Source of the DNA: Phalacrocorax aristotelis
Taxonomy: Eukaryota; Chordata; Aves; Suliformes; Phalacrocoracidae
Length of the DNA stretch: 64,000 nucleotides
Reading direction: 5' to 3'
Assembly (NCBI RefSeq): GCF_949628215.1
Contig: NC_134279.1
Location: 54,114,266-54,178,265, forward strand
This document shows, in pieces, positions 62,799 to 64,000 of this stretch. A model generated the notes under the pieces. It ran no database searches. It was not told the origin of the DNA and saw nothing but the letters and a program-made list of their open reading frames with translations. Position 1 is the stretch's first letter. The number at the start of each line of letters is the position of its first letter. The translations under genes and the position numbers were made by a program.

Positions 62799-62967
62799 GA
62801 GCAGTTGGTCATTATGGTGACAATCTTGCAGAGAAGATACTTTCTGTACTTCCCAAGCTTCCCGGCCACAAGACCGATGTGATGGTTAACATGGTGGAAC
62901 TTACGGCACTGCAGACTACAGATGAAATTTGCAATATTATAGCACCTGGCTGCTTAGCACAACCAAA
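62799..62967 (+). CDS. SCFD2: SCFD2 coding exon 2
   Basis: Acceptor TTTTTTCCCTAG|GA, donor CCAAA|GTAAAC, 169 nt, phase 1 to 2. It encodes (G)AVGHYGDNLAEKILSVLPK, then LPGHKTDVMVNMVELTALQT and TDEICNIIAPGCLAQP. This matches human SCFD2 AVGHHGDNLVEKI...DVMVNMIALTAL...VAPGCL. The conserved VGHxGDNL and VMVNM blocks are Sec1-like family features. Remaining exons lie beyond the right edge. Confidence 0.95.
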
Positions 62968-64000
62968 GTAAACATTCTTTTTTTCTGTCTTTTTTTTTTA
63001 AAGATATTGAATATGTTTGTTATCTTTGTGTGGAGGAAAAAAAAGAAGGAACAGAGAACAAGTCTTTTCTTAAAAAAAAAATCAAGCTTACAGCAAAACT
63101 CCATCTGGTCCTAATTCTGCTGGAATATAATCAGTTTGTATGTGTGCATTAAGTGAGCAGGCCAGATAAGACTCACAAAAGTGGGAGATTCCCAGGACGT
63201 TTTTAGATTTGGGTTGTTTAAATTGCTGTAGATTACTGTAATAGAAATCAGCAAACACTAAAAATTCTGCCTTGTGATATTTCTTTTTCTGCCTAAGTTA
63301 CAGGTCATGCAAACAGGTAGGTCTTAAGTCTGGCTTTTTTTTTTTCCCATAAGACTCTTTTAATGAAGTGAGCTGCGTGCTGAATTCTTGTTAGACTACC
63401 TATTAACTTAAGTTTTTTTTCCCCTGTTTTCAAACACAATAACTGTGGAGAAAGATAATTAGGCACAAATTTAGGTACCCAGACAGCTTCATGAGGGCCT
63501 ATTTTTTAGCTTAAACAAGGAAACTTAAACTTTGAACAATTGTACGTAGCTGCGTATTATTTGCAGCTGAGGCATTGCTTGTAAAGTGCATCAGGTTTGA
63601 TGTTTCACTTTCTAAATTGAGTTGTCTGAACTGAAACTTTCCTGCAGCTTCTGTTACTATGCATAAACCAGGAAATACACCAGGTTCTGGTTTCACTCCA
63701 CAAAAAAAATTTTTGCTCAGCATTGCTCTAGAAATTAATGCAGTGCAAAGGAGATTGAAAGTTCTTTCTCTTTTGCTGTAATGTTCCCTCCATGTATGTA
63801 TTAGAAAAAGGTTTTTCAAGATGGGCTAATATAGAGTCTGTTCTTCTGTTTTGACTCCTTTTGGTACTTCACACCTGTGCTCTACTCCCTCTTCTTCCCC
63901 CTCAGAGACTTCACAGAAGATTTTCCACTGTTCCAACATATGGTCTTCATTTTCTGAGAGCCTCCAGATCCTTTGTCATCTTCCATCTCCCACATGTGCT
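62968..64000 (+). other. SCFD2: SCFD2 intron 2 (partial)
   Basis: Runs to the end of the window. Several T and A runs, nothing else recognised. Confidence 0.8.

Noticed and set aside
1-64000. tRNA, rRNA, CRISPR arrays, bacterial operons or phage modules
   Set aside because: None seen. The window has vertebrate gene structure with GT-AG introns throughout.

Overview
This is a vertebrate nuclear window, almost certainly from a bird. Multi-exon genes have GT-AG introns, several CR1 LINE copies of avian type lie in the introns, two compact CpG islands mark promoters, and there are no bacterial gene features. Three genes are recognisable and lie in the order known from human 4q12, LNX1 - FIP1L1 - SCFD2: LNX1 (+ strand, last two coding exons only, 3617-4549), FIP1L1 (- strand, whole coding span, 48700 down to 6174) and SCFD2 (+ strand, first two coding exons, 53011-62967; it runs off the right edge).

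Layout. 1-3616: LNX1 intron holding an old LTR-like copy. 3617-4549: fourth PDZ domain and stop of LNX1, then a ~1.3 kb 3' UTR. LNX1 and FIP1L1 end tail to tail, with their AATAAA signals about 200 bp apart (5818-5823 on +, 6021-6026 on -). 6174-48700: FIP1L1 in 17 intact coding exons that join in frame into a 543-residue protein (1632 nt with the stop). The exons carry the acidic N-terminus, the Fip1 motif that contacts CPSF30, a proline-rich centre and an Arg/Asp/Glu-rich C-terminus. 48.2-49.5 kb: CpG island of FIP1L1. 49.5-52.6 kb: intergenic. 52.6-53.8 kb: CpG island and GC-rich first exon of SCFD2. 53.8-64 kb: SCFD2 introns and exon 2.

The genes are not an operon and share no pathway. 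FIP1L1 is a cleavage/polyadenylation factor, SCFD2 a Sec1/Munc18-like trafficking protein, and LNX1 a RING-PDZ ubiquitin ligase.

The most interesting signal is in FIP1L1. A cassette exon corresponding to a conserved mammalian segment survives at about 32716-32817 with a perfect donor but an in-frame TGA and a poor acceptor. The flanking exon phases allow clean skipping. A second exon-like segment with strong splice sites in the same 8.7 kb intron (33597-33655) would also introduce an immediate stop. A mammalian-type second exon cannot be found, a 27-nt microexon is present, and one weak donor is followed by a 24-nt U tract. I found no novel enzymatic or defence system. Exon calls rest on remembered homology plus splice phase; no alignment was run.
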